Source: Paracoccaceae bacterium (GTDB lineage: Bacteria; Pseudomonadota; Alphaproteobacteria; Rhodobacterales; Rhodobacteraceae). From it: 64,000 nucleotides of DNA. The translations under genes were made by a program, and so were the position numbers. Positions 28,151 to 37,874 of the stretch are shown piece after piece. The notes beneath the pieces were generated by a model that saw only the letters and a program-made list of their open reading frames with translations, was not told where the DNA came from and did not search any database. Positions within the stretch are counted from its first letter, which is position 1. Each line of letters begins with the position of its first letter. The DNA lies in the NCBI GenBank assembly GCA_009773375.1, contig WRPH01000013.1, positions 62,001-126,000 on the forward strand, read 5' to 3'.

Positions 28151-29083
28151 TTATTTATTAGCGGTTCGTTCACCGACCCGCATGATTTCCCACTCTAACG
28201 TGATACCGCTCTGTTGGAAAACCCTTTTTCGCACCTCTTCGCCTAAATCTTCGAGGTCGGCAGCGCTCGCCCCGCCAACATTGATCAGGAAATTCGAATG
28301 CATCGGCGACATTTGGGCGCCCCCCAGCGTAAAGCCGCGCATGCCCGCATCGTCGATCACTTTCCACGCTTTCAGCGCGTGGCTGTCATCGGCGCGGCCC
28401 GTGCTGGAATGGCCGACCGGATTGCGAAACGTCGATCCCGCCGAGCGGTCTTTCGTCGGCTGGCTGGCATCGCGTTTGGCGATCTGATCCGCCATCCGCG
28501 CCTCCAAAGCCGCCGGATCGCCTGGGCCCGCCCGGAAGGTCGCGGCAATGATCACCCAGCCCTCGGGCAACTGGCTTTGCCGATACGCCAGCTGCAGATC
28601 GGCAGCCGCCAGTTCCACCACCGCCCCGGCGCGACTGACACAGCGCACCGAAACCAGATGATCCGCCACATAAGACCCATAGCAGCCCGCGTTCATCCGC
28701 ACAGCACCACCAATGCTGCCCGGAATTGTGCGCAAGAACGTCAGGTCCAACCCCGCTACCGCCGCCCGCCGCGCCACATGCGCATCCAGCGCCGCCGCCC
28801 CCGCCGTCACCGTGTCGCCGTCGCAGGAAATCGCGTTGAAGCCACGCCCCAGCCGGATCACCACCGCCCGCAGACCGCCATCGCGCACGATCAGATTGCT
28901 GCCCACCCCCATCGGAAACACCGCAATATCCGCAGGCAAGGCCGCCAGAAACGCGCATAAATCCGCTTCATCGGCAGGCTGAAACAGCCAATCCGCAGGC
29001 CCGCCAACGCGCAACCACGTCAGGTCCGCCAAAGCGCGATGCGGGGTCAAGGTGCCGCGCACCGCAGGAAGTTCAATCGTCAT
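28151..29083 (-). CDS. murB: UDP-N-acetylenolpyruvoylglucosamine reductase MurB
   Basis: A 310-residue FAD enzyme reducing the enolpyruvyl group to give UDP-MurNAc. FAD-binding elements are [16 protein letters not shown] and [14 protein letters not shown]; the catalytic stretch [12 protein letters not shown] and the proton-donor serine in [13 protein letters not shown] are present, with the final ALIxVGG-like [14 protein letters not shown] and the glutamate in [12 protein letters not shown]. This is the type IIa-like form of alphaproteobacteria. Located between the DUF2484 pair and ddl, all leftward. Confidence 0.96.
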   Translation of the reverse strand: MTIELPAVRGTLTPHRALADLTWLRVGGPADWLFQPADEADLCAFLAALPADIAVFPMGVGSNLIVRDGGLRAVVIRLGRGFNAISCDGDTVTAGAAALDAHVARRAAVAGLDLTFLRTIPGSIGGAVRMNAGCYGSYVADHLVSVRCVSRAGAVVELAAADLQLAYRQSQLPEGWVIIAATFRAGPGDPAALEARMADQIAKRDASQPTKDRSAGSTFRNPVGHSSTGRADDSHALKAWKVIDDAGMRGFTLGGAQMSPMHSNFLINVGGASAADLEDLGEEVRKRVFQQSGITLEWEIMRVGERTANK

Positions 29084-29127
29084 CGCGCCTCACTTCCCCC
29101 CAACACTCCCGCCACCGCGCAAGACAT

Positions 29128-29379
29128 TCATCTCCGCGTCAGCCGCGCCTTAATCCACCGCCACGCATAAATCAAAGGCCAGCGCAGCACCGATCCTGCG
29201 GCAAGGACAAACGCCAGCCCCCACCACGGCCCGTTTTCAGCAACCAGCCAGACCAGCAACGGCACCGCCAGCGCGATCAACAGATAGGCGTTGCGCCAAT
29301 GGTGATCCTTGCTCGGCAGCATCCCGATCACATTCGCCGCAACCAGCCAGACCAGCGCCGCCACCAGAGACACACTCAT
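29128..29379 (-). CDS. DUF2484 family small membrane protein (second copy)
   Basis: An 83-residue protein with three hydrophobic segments: SLVAALVWLVAANVIGMLPS, AYLLIALAVPLLVWLVAENG and WWGLAFVLAAGSVLRWPLIY. DUF2484 proteins are found in Rhodobacteraceae between murC and murB; function unknown. It resembles the preceding gene (29376-29639) in helix layout and in the LP..., PLL.W and RxPLxY positions, so the two look like a tandem duplication. ATG at 29379 overlaps the preceding stop by four bases. A role in cell-wall synthesis is inferred only from placement. Confidence 0.8.
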   Translation of the reverse strand: MSVSLVAALVWLVAANVIGMLPSKDHHWRNAYLLIALAVPLLVWLVAENGPWWGLAFVLAAGSVLRWPLIYAWRWIKARLTRR

Positions 29380-29639
29380 TCGCGCATCTCGGGCGGCACC
29401 TCGGGCAACTGCCCCAAGGCGCGGCGGGCGAAATACAACAGCGGGCGGCGAAACATCGACAGGAACGCAAACAGCCCGAAGGCCACCCACAGCCAGCCAT
29501 GCACCAGCCCGATCCAGATCAGCAGCAGCGGAGCCGCAACCAGCAACACCAGCCCCGGCGCGAACTGCCGCCGCATCGGCAAGAACGCCACCGCCGTTGC
29601 CGCCAACACCCAGACCGCGCCGAACACCAAAGGAGTCAC
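29376..29639 (-). CDS. DUF2484 family small membrane protein (first copy)
   Basis: An 87-residue protein starting at a GTG (29639) right after an AAGGAG-free stretch; the frame is open to 29717 but that would overlap murC and the hairpin pair, so the GTG is preferred. Three membrane segments: LVFGAVWVLAATAVAFLP, GLVLLVAAPLLLIWIGLV and LWVAFGLFAFLSMFRRPLLY, then a basic tail ending PEVPPEMRE. Same family layout as the neighbour at 29128-29379. Function unknown; start codon less certain than the rest. Confidence 0.75.
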   Translation of the reverse strand: MTPLVFGAVWVLAATAVAFLPMRRQFAPGLVLLVAAPLLLIWIGLVHGWLWVAFGLFAFLSMFRRPLLYFARRALGQLPEVPPEMRE

Positions 29640-29654
29640 GCCCGCCCCCCAAAC

Positions 29655-29697
29655 CGGAAAACGCAGGTTTTCCGTGCCGATTTCCGCGCGGAAATCG
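29655..29697. repeat. Pair of perfect hairpins between murC and the first DUF2484 gene
   Basis: Stem CGGAAAAC (29655-29662) with GTTTTCCG (29667-29674), loop GCAG; then a 20-base perfect palindrome at 29678-29697 (CGATTTCCGC then its complement). The pair lies in the 64-base gap after murC. It could attenuate transcription inside the dcw cluster. Same design as the pairs at 9710, 14554 and 56143. Confidence 0.65.
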
Positions 29698-29703
29698 CCC
29701 GGA

Positions 29704-31128
29704 TCAAGCCGACGCACCCTTCAAAGCCGCAGGCAGGCCATTGGCCCAAGTCGAGATCGTGCCCGCCCCAAGGCAAACCACCATATCGCCCGGCTGTGCC
29801 TGCTCTTTCACCAGCCGCAGCAGATCGGCCTCGTCGGTGATGGCGCGGGCATGGCGGTGGCCGTGGGCGATCAGCCCTGCCACCAGATCATCGCGGCTGG
29901 CACCTGCAATCGGCTCTTCGCCCGCCGCGTACACCTCGGCAATCGCCACCACATCCGCCTCGTTGAAGCAGGTGCAGAAATCTTCGAACAGGTTCGACAG
30001 CCGGGTATAACGGTGCGGCTGATGCACCGCGATCACCCGGCCCTTGGTGGCTTGCCGTGCGGCTTTCAGCACGGCGGCGATTTCAACCGGATGGTGGCCG
30101 TAATCGTCGATGATGGTGACGCCGTTCACCTCGCCCACGCGGGTAAAGCGCCGGTTCACCCCGGCAAAGCTGGCCAGCGCCTCGCGGATTTCCGCCTGCT
30201 TCATGCCCAGATGCCGCGCCACCGCTATCGCCGACAAGGCGTTGGAAACGTTGTGATCCCCCGGCATCGGCAGGGTGCAGCCTTCAATCACCACGCCCTT
30301 GCCTTGGGCGTCGCGGCCCTCGCCCTGAAGCGCCACATCAAAATGCGCCACGCCGTTTTCATAGCGCAGATTGATCGCCCGCACATCGGCCTGTGCGTTG
30401 AAGCCAAACGTCACCACCCGCCGGTCGGTGATCTTGCCAACCAGCACCTGCACTTCCGGATGGTCAGTGCAGCACACCGCCAGCCCGTAGAACGGCACGT
30501 TGGATACGAAATCGTAAAAGCCTTTGCGCAACGCATCAAAGGTGCCCCAATGCTCCATATGCTCGGGGTCGATATTGGTCACGATGGCAATCGTCGCGGG
30601 CAGCCGGTTGAAAGACCCGTCGGATTCGTCGGCCTCCACCACCATCCACTCGCCCTCACCGGCGCGGGCGTTGGACCCGTAAGCATGGATGACGCCGCCG
30701 TTGATCACGGTCGGATCAAAGCCGCCCTTGTCCAGCAGCGTCGCCACCATCGTGGTGGTGGTGGTCTTGCCATGCGTGCCGGCAATGGCAATGTTCGACC
30801 GCAGCCGCATCAGTTCGGCCAGCATTTCCGCACGCCGCACCACTGGCAGGCCGCGCTTGCGGGCCTCTTCCAGCTCGGGGTTGCCCTTCTTGATCGCGGA
30901 CGAAATCACCACCACCGCCGCATCACCGATATTCTCGGCGCGCTGGCCTTCGTGAAACACCGCCCCCAGCGACACCAGCCGGTCAGTGATCTTGCTGGCC
31001 TTGGCATCCGACCCCTGCACCCGGAATCCCTGCGTCATCAGCACTTCGGCGATGCCCGACATGCCAATCCCGCCGATGCCCACAAAGTGGATCGGCCCCA
31101 GTTCCATCGGCAGTTTCGTCGCGTTCAT
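29704..31128 (-). CDS. murC: UDP-N-acetylmuramate--L-alanine ligase MurC
   Basis: A 474-residue Mur ligase adding L-alanine to UDP-MurNAc. The UDP-binding loop is [16 protein letters not shown], the ATP P-loop is [19 protein letters not shown], and the substrate block [14 protein letters not shown] is present, with [14 protein letters not shown] [14 protein letters not shown] and PHRYTRL in the C-terminal domain. Length is typical. It starts 9 bases after the murG stop. Confidence 0.98.
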   Translation of the reverse strand: MNATKLPMELGPIHFVGIGGIGMSGIAEVLMTQGFRVQGSDAKASKITDRLVSLGAVFHEGQRAENIGDAAVVVISSAIKKGNPELEEARKRGLPVVRRAEMLAELMRLRSNIAIAGTHGKTTTTTMVATLLDKGGFDPTVINGGVIHAYGSNARAGEGEWMVVEADESDGSFNRLPATIAIVTNIDPEHMEHWGTFDALRKGFYDFVSNVPFYGLAVCCTDHPEVQVLVGKITDRRVVTFGFNAQADVRAINLRYENGVAHFDVALQGEGRDAQGKGVVIEGCTLPMPGDHNVSNALSAIAVARHLGMKQAEIREALASFAGVNRRFTRVGEVNGVTIIDDYGHHPVEIAAVLKAARQATKGRVIAVHQPHRYTRLSNLFEDFCTCFNEADVVAIAEVYAAGEEPIAGASRDDLVAGLIAHGHRHARAITDEADLLRLVKEQAQPGDMVVCLGAGTISTWANGLPAALKGASA

Positions 31129-31137
31129 CGGTATTCC

Positions 31138-32217
31138 TTACCCCACCAAAGCCTCTACCAAGGCCACCAGACGCGCGGTTGCATCCGGCTTGCCCTGAGC
31201 TTGCGCATTGCGCGCCATCTGCGCCGCCGCTTGCGGATTGCCCAGAACCGCCGCCATCTGCTCTGCCAGAGTGGCCGCGTCAAGCCGATTTTCCGGGATC
31301 AGGATCGCCGCCTGCGCCTCGACCAGCCCGCGCGCATTGGCGGTCTGATGATCGCCCGTCGCCTGCGCGAACGGCACCAGGATCGACGGCCGCCCGATCA
31401 CCGCAATATCCGCCACCGACGAGGCACCGGACCGCGAGATCACCAGTTGCGCCTCGGAAAGCCTGCGCGGAATATCGGCGAAAAACGGCTCAACCTCGGC
31501 GCGGATGCCAGCCTCGGCATAGGCTTGCACCACCGCAGCCAGATCCTCGGCCCGCGCCTGATGCGCCACCCGCAGATGCCGCCGCAAACCGTCCGGCAAA
31601 GCCGCCACCGCCGCAGGCACCACCTGCGACAATATCCGCGCGCCTTGCGACCCGCCCATCACCAGCAATTCCATCGGGTAATCGCCCGGCGCGATATAGC
31701 CCGCGCCCGCCCGCTCCAGCACCGAGGCCCGCACCGGATTGCCGGTGTGAATACCCTCGACCCCGGCAGGCAAAGCCGTGGGCCAGGTGCCGCAGGCGAC
31801 CTTGTCCACCCGCCGCGCAAACACCTCGTTCACCCGGCCCAGCACGCCGTTCTGTTCATGGATCATCCGCGGCCGCCGCAACACCCAGGCCGCCGTCAGC
31901 GCCGGAATCGACGGATAGCCGCCGAACCCCACCACCACATCGGGCCGATCACGCAGGAAAGACCCCAGCGCGCCCAACACCCCGCCCGCGATGCGGAACG
32001 GCACCGCCAGCTTGGCCAATACCCCACCGCGCGCGAATGTGGCCGAGGACAGTTCGACGATCTCAACCGCCTTGGGAAAACCGCCCGCATAACGCGCCCC
32101 GCGCGCATCGGTGGATAATTTCACCCGCCAGCCCTTGGCAATCATCGCCTCGGCCAAGGCCTGCGCCGGAAACATATGCCCGCCAGTGCCCCCCGCCGCG
32201 ATCAACAACAAAGGCAT
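31138..32217 (-). CDS. murG: UDP-N-acetylglucosamine transferase MurG
   Basis: A 359-residue GT-B glycosyltransferase that makes lipid II from lipid I at the inner face of the membrane. The N-terminal loop [19 protein letters not shown], the second G loop [16 protein letters not shown], and the C-terminal [20 protein letters not shown] with [15 protein letters not shown] are all conserved. It starts on the base where ftsW stops (32217), so the two are tightly coupled. Confidence 0.97.
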   Translation of the reverse strand: MPLLLIAAGGTGGHMFPAQALAEAMIAKGWRVKLSTDARGARYAGGFPKAVEIVELSSATFARGGVLAKLAVPFRIAGGVLGALGSFLRDRPDVVVGFGGYPSIPALTAAWVLRRPRMIHEQNGVLGRVNEVFARRVDKVACGTWPTALPAGVEGIHTGNPVRASVLERAGAGYIAPGDYPMELLVMGGSQGARILSQVVPAAVAALPDGLRRHLRVAHQARAEDLAAVVQAYAEAGIRAEVEPFFADIPRRLSEAQLVISRSGASSVADIAVIGRPSILVPFAQATGDHQTANARGLVEAQAAILIPENRLDAATLAEQMAAVLGNPQAAAQMARNAQAQGKPDATARLVALVEALVG

Positions 32218-33380
32218 CAGCGCCCCCGCCGGAAGATATCAGACATCTGCCCCTGCGGACGTGACCGCGTCATCGCCAAAAGCATCCCCACCGTGATCCC
32301 GGCCGCAATCACCGAAGACCCGCCATAAGACACGAACGGCAGGGTCATCCCTTTGGCAGGCAGCAGCCGCACCGCCACCCCCATGTTGATCATCGCCTGC
32401 ACGCCAAAGATACAGGCCAGCCCCGTGCCCGCCAGCCGGGTAAACGGATCACGCTCGCGGGTCAGCCGGAACAAGCTGCGCACCACCACCGTCGCGTAAA
32501 GCGCAATGATCGCCAGCACCAGCACCAGCCCGTATTCCTCTGCCGCCACTGCGATGATGAAGTCGGTATGTGCGTCCGGCAGCGTCCACTTCACCTGACC
32601 TTCACCGACGCCAACGCCAAAGAAGCCGCCCTCCTGAATGGCGTTGGTCGCATAGCCCATCTGGCTGCGCGGGTCGATATCGCTGGACAAGAACCCGTCA
32701 ATCCGGCGGGCGAAATGCTCGGACGAGTTATAGGCCCCGATGCCGCCCACCCCGGTCAGCGCCAGCACCGTCACAATCAGGATCATCGGTGCGCCCGAGA
32801 CGAAATAGATCACCCCCCAGCCGAAAAGCACCAGCATTGCCTGACCGAAATCCGGCTGAAACGCCAGCAACAGCACCACCGTCACCACCAGCGCGAACGA
32901 GATGAACTTGCCCGGCGGCCCGTTGATATCCTGACTGGATGCCATCAGCCAGGCGATCACCACCATGAATCCGGGCTTGAGAAATTCCGAAGGCTGCACC
33001 GAGGCAAAGCCAAAGCTGAACCAGCGCACCGCACCCTTGCCAAAATCGGTGCCGACAAACGGCAACAGCATCAGCGCCAGGAAGGACACCGCAAAGCCCA
33101 GCACCCCAAGCCGCCGCACCATATCGGGCGACATCATCGACACACCGAAAATCGCCATCAGCGCCAGCCCGCCAAAAAACGCCTGCCGCTGCACATAATA
33201 ATAGGGATCCAGCCCGTTGCGTTCAGCCAGCGGCACCGAGGCCGCAAGCCCCAGCAACAGCCCGATGCCGAACAACACCAGCACCGCCGTCAGCGACCAC
33301 TTGTCAATCGTCCGCCACCAGCGGGGAAGCACCGGCTCCGATACCCGCGTGGGCATCGAGCCATAGACCATCTCAGTCAT
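32217..33380 (-). CDS. ftsW: Cell division protein FtsW (lipid II polymerase, SEDS family)
   Basis: A 387-residue protein with about ten membrane helices. SEDS features include [35 protein letters not shown], the helix pair in [21 protein letters not shown], and the C-terminal [23 protein letters not shown] block. It polymerises glycan with FtsI (encoded upstream at 40849-42636). The upstream gap of 169 bases before it, and the GFA gene there, separate it from murD. Confidence 0.96.
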   Translation of the reverse strand: MTEMVYGSMPTRVSEPVLPRWWRTIDKWSLTAVLVLFGIGLLLGLAASVPLAERNGLDPYYYVQRQAFFGGLALMAIFGVSMMSPDMVRRLGVLGFAVSFLALMLLPFVGTDFGKGAVRWFSFGFASVQPSEFLKPGFMVVIAWLMASSQDINGPPGKFISFALVVTVVLLLAFQPDFGQAMLVLFGWGVIYFVSGAPMILIVTVLALTGVGGIGAYNSSEHFARRIDGFLSSDIDPRSQMGYATNAIQEGGFFGVGVGEGQVKWTLPDAHTDFIIAVAAEEYGLVLVLAIIALYATVVVRSLFRLTRERDPFTRLAGTGLACIFGVQAMINMGVAVRLLPAKGMTLPFVSYGGSSVIAAGITVGMLLAMTRSRPQGQMSDIFRRGR

Positions 33381-33549
33381 GGAAAATCCGCCTGTCTTGC
33401 CGTCTGCACTGCCGAATTGCCGGGTTGTCCCGATCTGACTGCGAGTCTAGCCAATCTTGGCCGCGATGGCTAGGGGAAAGGCAGGCAGGCACCACATCCG
33501 ACAGGCAAAACTCCGCCCGCGCAGTAGCGGTTCTTACGCAAGCGCTGCG

Positions 33550-34017
33550 CTATTTCGCCGCCCGTGTCTTCATCGCCACCCGCCGCGCCTGCGCCTGCTC
33601 CGACCACAGATCGCGCAGCACATAATACCCCTCCAGCACCGGCACCCGGTCGTCCAAAACCAGCCACGGCAGCTTGGTCGAGGTATAAATATGCACATCC
33701 GGCGGGCAATCGCCGGGCCGGTCCAGCGTGCCCACCCGCACAAACGCCGCAAGCCGCCCTGCCCCGGCATAATGGCTGTAAACCGCCACCTTGCAGGCAG
33801 GGCAACGCGCCACCTCCCGCCCCTTGCCACTGGCCGACGGCAGCGCCACGAATTCGACCGCGCCGGTCACTTCCAGCCGATCGGTTTCAATGATCGCATT
33901 GATCGCAAAGGCCGATCCCGTCTCGCGCTGGCACCACGAACAATGACAGCAATTCACGAACATCGGCCTGTCGGCCAACCGATAGCGCACCGCGCCACAT
34001 GTGCATCCGCCCTGCAT
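33550..34017 (-). CDS. GFA/CENP-V domain protein, zinc binding
   Basis: A 155-residue single-domain protein of the glutathione-dependent-formaldehyde-activating (GFA) fold. Zinc-binding cysteines lie in GGCTCGAVRYRL, NCCHCSWCQRETGSAF and ARCPACKVAVYSHYAG, which are the standard positions. Many GFA proteins have no proven activity. The ATG at 34017 is chosen: GGAGGG lies 4-5 bases upstream, while the longer start at 34077 would put the start codon inside the repeat at 34075-34154. It has no link to cell division and is an insertion between murD and ftsW in the dcw order; the gene faces leftward like its neighbours. Confidence 0.85.
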   Translation of the reverse strand: MQGGCTCGAVRYRLADRPMFVNCCHCSWCQRETGSAFAINAIIETDRLEVTGAVEFVALPSASGKGREVARCPACKVAVYSHYAGAGRLAAFVRVGTLDRPGDCPPDVHIYTSTKLPWLVLDDRVPVLEGYYVLRDLWSEQAQARRVAMKTRAAK

Positions 34018-34074
34018 CCCACCCTCCGTTTTCACCACCATCCGCCGCGTCACAAAAAGCTCTGTCTGCGCTTT

Positions 34075-34154
34075 CATCTTGGTTCAAATATCCCCGCCGG
34101 AGGCTCTTGTCGCCACCGCCGGGAGCCTCCGGCGGGGATATTTAAGCCAAGATG
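34075..34154. repeat. Large imperfect palindrome with CATCTTGG...AAATAT...CCC head
   Basis: Arms of 32 bases (34075-34106 and 34123-34154) are inverted copies with two mismatches, with a 16-base centre. Each arm reads CATCTTGG, then AAATATCCCC and GCCGGAGGCTC. The same head (CATC..., AAATA..., CCGGGG) recurs at 60103-60129 and 61776-61799, so this is one family of intergenic repeat. I recall this head as frequent in Rhodobacteraceae genomes but know no formal name. Confidence 0.8.
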
Positions 34155-34202
34155 AAATCATCAGAGGCGCGCGTATGGTTAACGCATCATGAAAGGCACG
34201 AT

Positions 34203-34250
34203 GTAACTGATTGATATTATTATATGGCCCCACCTGTCCACACGCGGACA
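34203..34250 (+). repeat. 48-bp intergenic element next to the murD stop codon
   Basis: Reads GTAACTGATTGATA, an AT-rich stretch, and ends CCTGTCCACACGCGGACA. It aligns without gaps to the inverted copy at 35723-35770: the first 14 bases differ at two positions and the last 18 at one. The murD stop codon starts two bases after it. Its end is itself a palindrome (TGTCC...GGACA). Confidence 0.65.
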
Positions 34251-34251
34251 C

Positions 34252-35655
34252 TCAGCCTTTCACCACCACCGCAACCTGAGCCGCAAAATCCTCGCCGCGT
34301 TTTTCGAAGTTCGGATACTGATCAAACGAAGCCGCCGCCGGGGCCAGCAAAACCACTTCCCCCGGCTCGGCCTCTGCCGCCGCCCGCGCCACCGCCTGTG
34401 CCATCGTCTCGCAAATCTCATGCGGGGTGTCGCCGATCTGCAGCGCAAAATCCCGCGCCGAGTGGCCGATCAGATAGGCCTTCACCACCGATCCCAGATA
34501 GGGGACAAGGCCAGCAATCCCGCCGTCCTTGCCCATCCCGCCCGCGATCCAGCGGATCTTCGGGAAAGCCTGCAACGCCTTCGCCGCCGAGTCCACGTTG
34601 GTGGCCTTGCTGTCATTGATGAACCGCACCCCTGCCCGTTCCCCGACCAACTGGCTGCGATGCGGCAGGCCCGCGAAGGAATGAAACGCCGCCTCGATCA
34701 GCTTCGGCCCGATCCCCAAAGACCGGCACGCCGCATAGGCGGCGCAGGCATTCTGATGATTGTGCGCGCCCGGCAGCCCCGCCACCTCGCGCAGATCAAT
34801 CGAGGCCACTTGCTTGCCCCGCCGCCATTCCGCCAGAAATCCCTTGCGGGCGAACACTGACCAGCCGAATTCATCCAGCTTCTGCCCTGATGAAATCCGG
34901 ATCACCCGATCATCTTGCGGACCTTCGGAAAGCTGGTTGGCAAGGAAGCGCCCCTCGGTCTCATCCACCCCCACCACGGCGCGATCCGGGCCACCTTCCG
35001 CAAACAGCCGCCGCTTGGCCGCGAAATAGCCGCCCATTCCGGCGTGGCGGTCCAGATGGTCGGGTGAGAGGTTGGTGAACACCGCGACATCCGGGGTAAG
35101 GGCGCGGGCGAGGTCGGTCTGATAGCTGGACAGTTCCAGCACCACCACCTCGCCATCCTGAGCCGGGTCGATCGACAGCACGCCGGTGCCGATATTCCCC
35201 GCCATCTGGGTTGGCCGCCCGGCCACTTCAAGGATGTGATGGATCAGCGCCGTGGTGGTGGATTTGCCGTTCGAGCCCGTGATGCAGACGACTTTCGGGG
35301 TGATGTCAAAATCATCCCACTCTGGCCCGGCAAAGCTGCGGAAGAACAGGCCGATGTCGTTATCAACCGGAATTCCGGCCTCCAGCGCGCGGGCGATCAC
35401 CTTGTTCGGGGTCGGGTAAAGATGCGGGATGCCGGGCGAGGTGATCAGGGCTTTCACCCCGTCAAACGCGCCAGCGCGGGTCAGGTCGGTGCAGCTGAAG
35501 CCTTCGGCCTCGGCTTTCGCGCGGGCTTCGGGGCTGTCGTCCCACAGCAGGGGTTCGGCGCCGCCCGCCTGCAAGGCCCGCGCCGTGGCGAGGCCGGAGC
35601 GGCCCAGACCCAGCACGGCCACTTTTTGGCCCTCATGGCCTTTTACGGGAATCAT
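34252..35655 (-). CDS. murD: UDP-N-acetylmuramoylalanine--D-glutamate ligase MurD
   Basis: A 467-residue Mur ligase adding D-glutamate. N-terminal UDP site [21 protein letters not shown] loop [19 protein letters not shown], metal-binding LELSSYQ, and C-terminal [23 protein letters not shown] all fit. ATG at 35655 ([12 protein letters not shown]) is the standard start; the frame continues to 35721 without support. The gene is flanked by two inverted copies of a 48-bp element. A 341-base non-coding stretch (35656-35996) follows on the far side of its start. Confidence 0.97.
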   Translation of the reverse strand: MIPVKGHEGQKVAVLGLGRSGLATARALQAGGAEPLLWDDSPEARAKAEAEGFSCTDLTRAGAFDGVKALITSPGIPHLYPTPNKVIARALEAGIPVDNDIGLFFRSFAGPEWDDFDITPKVVCITGSNGKSTTTALIHHILEVAGRPTQMAGNIGTGVLSIDPAQDGEVVVLELSSYQTDLARALTPDVAVFTNLSPDHLDRHAGMGGYFAAKRRLFAEGGPDRAVVGVDETEGRFLANQLSEGPQDDRVIRISSGQKLDEFGWSVFARKGFLAEWRRGKQVASIDLREVAGLPGAHNHQNACAAYAACRSLGIGPKLIEAAFHSFAGLPHRSQLVGERAGVRFINDSKATNVDSAAKALQAFPKIRWIAGGMGKDGGIAGLVPYLGSVVKAYLIGHSARDFALQIGDTPHEICETMAQAVARAAAEAEPGEVVLLAPAAASFDQYPNFEKRGEDFAAQVAVVVKG

Positions 35656-35996
35656 CGCGTGCCTCCGGCTTGAATTCGGCCAGAGAATGCCCCGAGCCGG
35701 GGGGACGCGGCAAGGTGGCATCTGTCCACGTGTGGACAGGCACCTGCATTGTTATTTATCAATTACTTACAGGCTTCCGTTAAGGATTTGGAAAGATATG
35801 CATCTGCGAGGTTGCCAGATAATCCTGTGAAAGAAAGCCAGCAGGAACGTTTTGCCCGGACAAGAAGATGGCGGGCGCAGGCCATGTGAGTCCCTTGCGC
35901 AACACCATCCGCCCAGTTCGAGGCAAGCTGCTGCCGAGGCTGGTGGCGGCAAGCTTGCGACCGTAAACGTGACTACACTCTGTCAAAAACAAGAAA
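35656..35996. other. 341-base gap between murD and the divergent beta-barrel gene
   Basis: Holds the inverted 48-bp element at 35723-35770 and AT-richer sequence than the neighbours (35750-35800), so it probably includes divergent promoters for murD and the barrel gene. No credible gene is seen: the reading frames here lack ribosome sites and homology. Confidence 0.5.
35723..35770 (-). repeat. Inverted copy of the 48-bp element, upstream of murD
   Basis: On the leftward strand it reads GTAAGTAATTGATA, an AT-rich stretch, then CCTGTCCACACGTGGACA. It is the inverted partner of 34203-34250. The central palindrome CTGTCCACGTGTGGACAG on the + strand (35722-35739) could bind a dimeric protein. It lies about 70-115 bases upstream of the murD start. 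Confidence 0.65.
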
Positions 35997-36722
35997 GTGA
36001 ATATTGTGAAGGTTCTTACAAAGCGTGGCCTTGCTGTGATCAGTGTTGTTCTGCTGTCTTCGGCGGCGCAGGCCGAAGTCACCGGCGGCCAGATCAAGCT
36101 GTCGCAGTCGGGTTTTACCGACGATATGTCGATTGCCAAAACCAACCTGAGCGGCTCGGTTGAACTGGGCTTCGGGTCGCAGTTTGGTGTTCAGCTGGAT
36201 CTTGGCGTCAATATGCTGAACTTTGCCGACGAAACCGCGACCAACCTTGCGGCGCATGGCATCTACAAGTTGTCCGACAGCACGGCAGTTGGCGCGTTCT
36301 ACGGCATCGATCAGCTTGCCGGGGAGACCAATGATTTCTATGGCGTTGAAGCCGCGCAGAATTTTGGCACCGGCGGCGTGCAGGGCTATCTGGCGCGCGG
36401 CGAAGACAACGGCGCAAGCGGCACTGTGATCGGCATCAGCGGCGGCGCGGTGATGGGCAATGGCTTTGGCATCGGGGCCTCGCTGGATCACGGCACGTTT
36501 GATGGCGGCCTGTCGCTGACCCGCTTTGGCGTGCGTGGCTCGCTTGGTCTGGGCGAGCGGTCGAAGATGTTCGCGGAAGTTGGCACGCTGAATGGCGCGA
36601 TCAGCGGGCTGGGATCGGATTCGGAAACTTACGCCAAGATCGGTGCCACTTATAACTTTGGTGCCAATTCCGGCCTGACCTTCGGCGACCGCAGCCTGTT
36701 CAACCTGCTGCCGGGTCTTTGA
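35997..36722 (+). CDS. Predicted secreted outer-membrane beta-barrel-like protein
   Basis: A 241-residue protein with a clear signal peptide (KRGLAVISVVLLSSAAQA, cut before EVTGG). The mature part alternates polar and aromatic/hydrophobic residues with glycines in a barrel-like way (KTNLSGSVELGFGSQFGVQL, TRFGVRGSLGLGERSKMFAEV) and ends YAKIGATYNFGANSG, LLPGL. I do not recognise a named family. The start is GTG at 35997 (or GTG at 36006); the ribosome site is weak. It faces opposite to the dcw genes and breaks the mraY-murD order, with its own terminator shared with mraY. No evidence for a role in division. Confidence 0.7.
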   Translation: MNIVKVLTKRGLAVISVVLLSSAAQAEVTGGQIKLSQSGFTDDMSIAKTNLSGSVELGFGSQFGVQLDLGVNMLNFADETATNLAAHGIYKLSDSTAVGAFYGIDQLAGETNDFYGVEAAQNFGTGGVQGYLARGEDNGASGTVIGISGGAVMGNGFGIGASLDHGTFDGGLSLTRFGVRGSLGLGERSKMFAEVGTLNGAISGLGSDSETYAKIGATYNFGANSGLTFGDRSLFNLLPGL

Positions 36723-36737
36723 TCTGTCGTTGAGATG

Positions 36738-36773
36738 AAAAAACGCCTGACGCGATCTGCGTCAGGCGTTTTT
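36738..36773. terminator. Bidirectional terminator between the barrel gene and mraY
   Basis: Long inverted repeat AAACGCCTGACGC (36741-36753) with GCGTCAGGCGTTT (36759-36771), flanked by A run on the left and T run on the right, so it can end transcription from both sides. It is 16 bases after the barrel stop and 18 bases before the mraY stop. Confidence 0.9.
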
Positions 36774-36791
36774 CTTTGTGTTATCAGACTA

Positions 36792-37874
36792 TTATCGAAC
36801 CTTGAGCGTCGCCAGACCGATCATCGCGAGGATCAGCGAGATGATCCAGAACCGGATGACGATCTGCGGTTCGGCCCAGCCTTTTTTCTCAAAATGATGG
36901 TGGATCGGGGCCATCAGGAACACGCGTTTGCCGGTGCGTTTGAAATACAGCACCTGAATGATCACCGACATCGCCTCGACGACGAACAGCCCGCCGACGA
37001 TGGCCAGCACGATTTCATGCTTGGTGCAGACCGCGATTGCGCCCAAGGCGCCACCCAGCGCGAGGCTGCCGGTATCGCCCATGAACACCGCAGCGGGCGG
37101 GGCGTTGTACCACAAGAACCCCAAGCCACCGCCAAACAGCGCGGCGGTGAACACCAGCAGCTCGCCGGTGCCGGGCACGAAATGCACGCCCAGATAATCG
37201 GCAAAGTTGAAGTTGCCGACGACGTAGGAAATCACCCCCAATGTCGCGGCGGCGATCATCACCGGCATGATCGCCAGCCCGTCCAGACCGTCGGTCAGGT
37301 TCACCGCATTGGCGGCACCGACGATGACGATCATGCCGAACGGGATGAAGAACAGGCTCAGATCCAGCAGCGCATTCTTGAACAATGGCAGCGCAAGCTG
37401 ATGCGTCAGGCTGGGCGGGTGGAAGTTCGAGGCGGCATAGGTGGCAAGCGCCGCAATCGCCAGCCCGGCCAGCATCCGCACCCGGCTGGAGACGCCCTTG
37501 GTGTTCTGCTTGGTGACCTTGGCGTAATCGTCGGCAAAACCGATCATGCCGAAGGCCAGCGTCACCAGCACCACGATCCAGACATAAGGATTGTCCAGCC
37601 GCGCCCACATCAGGGTAGAGACCATCAGCGCCGACAAGATCAGCAAGCCGCCCATCGTCGGGGTGCCGGCCTTGGCGAAATGGGTCTGCGGGCCGTCATC
37701 GCGGATCGGCTGCCCCTTGCCCTGCTTGCGGCGCAGCAGGTCGATCAGCGGCCGTCCAAAGATGAAGCCAAAGATCAGCGCGGTGGCAAAGGCCATGCCC
37801 GCACGGAAGGTGATGTAGCGAAACAGGTTGAAGAAATCGCCCCCGGCGGAGAACTCTGTCAGCCAATACAGCAT
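36792..37874 (-). CDS. mraY: Phospho-N-acetylmuramoyl-pentapeptide transferase MraY
   Basis: A 360-residue polytopic enzyme that makes lipid I. Catalytic motifs are [16 protein letters not shown] (DD), [14 protein letters not shown] and [15 protein letters not shown]; ten membrane helices are spread along the length. Starts on the same base as the murF stop (37874). It is the last gene of the mraZ-mraY block: a bidirectional terminator lies after it, so murD and later genes need another promoter. Confidence 0.97.
   Translation of the reverse strand: MLYWLTEFSAGGDFFNLFRYITFRAGMAFATALIFGFIFGRPLIDLLRRKQGKGQPIRDDGPQTHFAKAGTPTMGGLLILSALMVSTLMWARLDNPYVWIVVLVTLAFGMIGFADDYAKVTKQNTKGVSSRVRMLAGLAIAALATYAASNFHPPSLTHQLALPLFKNALLDLSLFFIPFGMIVIVGAANAVNLTDGLDGLAIMPVMIAAATLGVISYVVGNFNFADYLGVHFVPGTGELLVFTAALFGGGLGFLWYNAPPAAVFMGDTGSLALGGALGAIAVCTKHEIVLAIVGGLFVVEAMSVIIQVLYFKRTGKRVFLMAPIHHHFEKKGWAEPQIVIRFWIISLILAMIGLATLKVR

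Noticed and set aside
29299..32118. Open frame of 939 codons on the + strand
   Set aside because: It is antisense to murC, murG and the DUF2484 genes, is rich in proline, histidine and arginine, and is a shadow of GC-rich codon use, with no ribosome site or homology.
34203..35770. Insertion sequence carrying murD between terminal repeats
   Set aside because: There is no transposase and the copies differ in the middle; only an inverted pair is supported.
35780..36145. 121-residue minus-strand frame between murD and the barrel gene
   Set aside because: Antisense to the barrel gene, no ribosome site, composition of a shadow frame.
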